Positions 5,151 through 6,007 of a stretch of DNA of 6,007 bases are shown here, in pieces. The stretch lies in assembly GCA_002683535.1 (NCBI GenBank), contig NYTO01000026.1, positions 1 to 6,007 on the forward strand, given 5' to 3'. Made by a program: the position numbers and the translations under genes. The notes beneath the pieces were generated by a model that made no database searches, was not told where the DNA came from, and worked only from the letters and a program-made list of their open reading frames with translations. The stretch comes from SAR116 cluster bacterium (lineage in GTDB: Bacteria; Pseudomonadota; Alphaproteobacteria; Puniceispirillales; Puniceispirillaceae). How positions within the stretch are numbered: the stretch's first letter is position 1; every line of letters begins with the position of its first letter.

Positions 5151-6007
5151 ATGATTTCGCACTTCAGCATTCTCCCGGAAAATCAAGATGTTCGTGCGAT
5201 TGAAATCGCCGGCGGTGGTTTGCATGCGCGAATTCTGTCATGGGGCGCCAGCCTTCAGGACCTGAGACTCGACGGTCACCCGTCACCGCTCGTGCTGGGC
5301 TTTCAGCGTCTGGAGGATTATCTGGCTCACTCTGCACATCATGGTGCCATTGCCGGCCCGGTGATCAATCGCATTGGTGGTGGCACGGCGATGATCGACG
5401 GGACCCGCCACCACTTTGATCGCAATGACCATGACCGCCAGACATTGCATGGCGGCGCTGGCGGATTTGGCTGGCAGAACTGGCAGGTCGCTGCGGCAGG
5501 TGCCTCGTTTGTCGAGCTTGCTATAAGCCAGCCTGACGGACATATGGGCTTTCCCGGCCGCATTGATGCCACCTGTCGTTACGAACTGAATGAAGACGGC
5601 ATGCTGTCGGTCGAACTGCGCGCGACAACACAGAAACCGACACTGGTAAATATGGGGCACCACAGCTATTTCACGCTAGATGATCGTGGGGACATTCGCG
5701 ATCATATATTGTGCATCGACGCTGACCGAGTTTTGCTTGCGGACAGGACTGACCTTGCTACCGGGGAGGTTCTGGATGTCAGTGGCACACGTTTTGATTT
5801 CACCCGCCCGCGACCAGTCAGTGACGCATTTGACAATAATTTCTGTCTTGCCGCGCAGCGCCGGACCCCGCAAAAGGTGGCGCAGCTTGCCTCACCACAT
5901 TCGGGCATTACGATGGATGTGGTCACCAGCGAGCCGGGCCTGCAGCTGTATACCGGACACAAGCTGAACGCACCGGTGGCCGGGCTGAATGGCAGGATTG
6001 ACACGCC
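5151..6007 (+). CDS. galM: Aldose 1-epimerase (galactose mutarotase family), 3' end missing
   Basis: Catalyses interconversion of alpha and beta anomers of aldoses such as galactose or glucose in the cytosol. The window shows 285 codons plus two bases without a stop; the family is usually 330-390 residues. Visible landmarks: an N-terminal beta segment with ILSWGASLQDLRL (28-40) and LVLGFQRLEDYL (47-58); AGPVINRIGGG (68-78) with the sugar-contacting Arg74; TLHGG with His100; MGHHSYF (168-174) with His171, the likely catalytic acid; FDNNF (227-231) with Asp228; and TSEPGLQLYTG (259-269). The catalytic Glu normally found further on lies beyond the edge. ATG at 5151 is chosen because no ATG lies in frame in the intergenic region and the protein begins at the expected place. 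The Shine-Dalgarno is weak. Divergent from the lipid operon and probably unrelated to it. The symbol is by family; true substrate may differ from galactose. Confidence 0.9.
   Translation, partial: MISHFSILPENQDVRAIEIAGGGLHARILSWGASLQDLRLDGHPSPLVLGFQRLEDYLAHSAHHGAIAGPVINRIGGGTAMIDGTRHHFDRNDHDRQTLHGGAGGFGWQNWQVAAAGASFVELAISQPDGHMGFPGRIDATCRYELNEDGMLSVELRATTQKPTLVNMGHHSYFTLDDRGDIRDHILCIDADRVLLADRTDLATGEVLDVSGTRFDFTRPRPVSDAFDNNFCLAAQRRTPQKVAQLASPHSGITMDVVTSEPGLQLYTGHKLNAPVAGLNGRIDT

Noticed and set aside
5283..5663. 126-codon open frame on the minus strand opposite the epimerase
   Set aside because: The plus strand encodes clear aldose epimerase motifs throughout; the antisense product is Cys/His/Ala-rich without domain features.
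1..6007. Mobile element, CRISPR array, tRNA/rRNA or defence system
   Set aside because: I saw no transposase, integrase, terminal repeats, spaced direct repeats or RNA-gene sequence. All long frames are accounted for by metabolic genes.

Overview
The window looks like chromosomal DNA from an alphaproteobacterium, probably a marine or aquatic one. This rests on moderately GC-rich coding DNA, tightly coupled genes, and a lipid-modification gene set often seen in alpha- and gammaproteobacteria. No rRNA or other marker gene is present, so the taxonomy is inference.

Layout: (1) Positions 1-1223, plus strand, hold the end of an operon: a short-chain dehydrogenase/reductase (SDR) cut off at the left edge, then a small NTF2/SnoaL-fold protein, joined by an ATGA overlap. 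(2) Positions 1204-5005, minus strand, hold a compact four-gene operon read right to left: FAD-dependent amine-oxidase-like protein, DUF1365 protein, cyclopropane-fatty-acid-synthase-type (CFA-type) methyltransferase, DUF3833 protein. Its junctions are TGATG, a 12-bp gap, and ATGA. (3) The two operons converge and their last 20 bp of coding sequence overlap (1204-1223). (4) A 145-bp intergenic region (5006-5150) separates the minus-strand operon from a divergent aldose 1-epimerase (galM-like) gene that runs off the right edge. This gap holds a TATA-like core and a perfect 15-bp palindrome just before the epimerase start.

Working model: the six genes at 1-5005 form one functional unit that modifies unsaturated acyl chains of membrane phospholipids. 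The CFA-type enzyme would use S-adenosylmethionine on a double bond, the flavoprotein would do oxidation or desaturation, and DUF1365, DUF3833, SDR and NTF2-like proteins would have auxiliary, undefined roles. From general knowledge, similar sets occur with the RpoE/ChrR singlet-oxygen response in Rhodobacter and relatives, and related enzymes take part in methylated furan fatty acid synthesis. No sigma factor, anti-sigma factor or photolyase lies in this window. The most notable sequence observation is that, by eye alignment, the methyltransferase lacks two of the residues that bind the catalytic bicarbonate in E. coli Cfa (Cys to Ser, His to Gln), which suggests chemistry other than ordinary cyclopropanation. 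The epimerase is ordinary sugar metabolism and probably unrelated.

No RNA genes, insertion sequences, CRISPR arrays or long repeats were seen. No stretch longer than 300 bp is without a gene.
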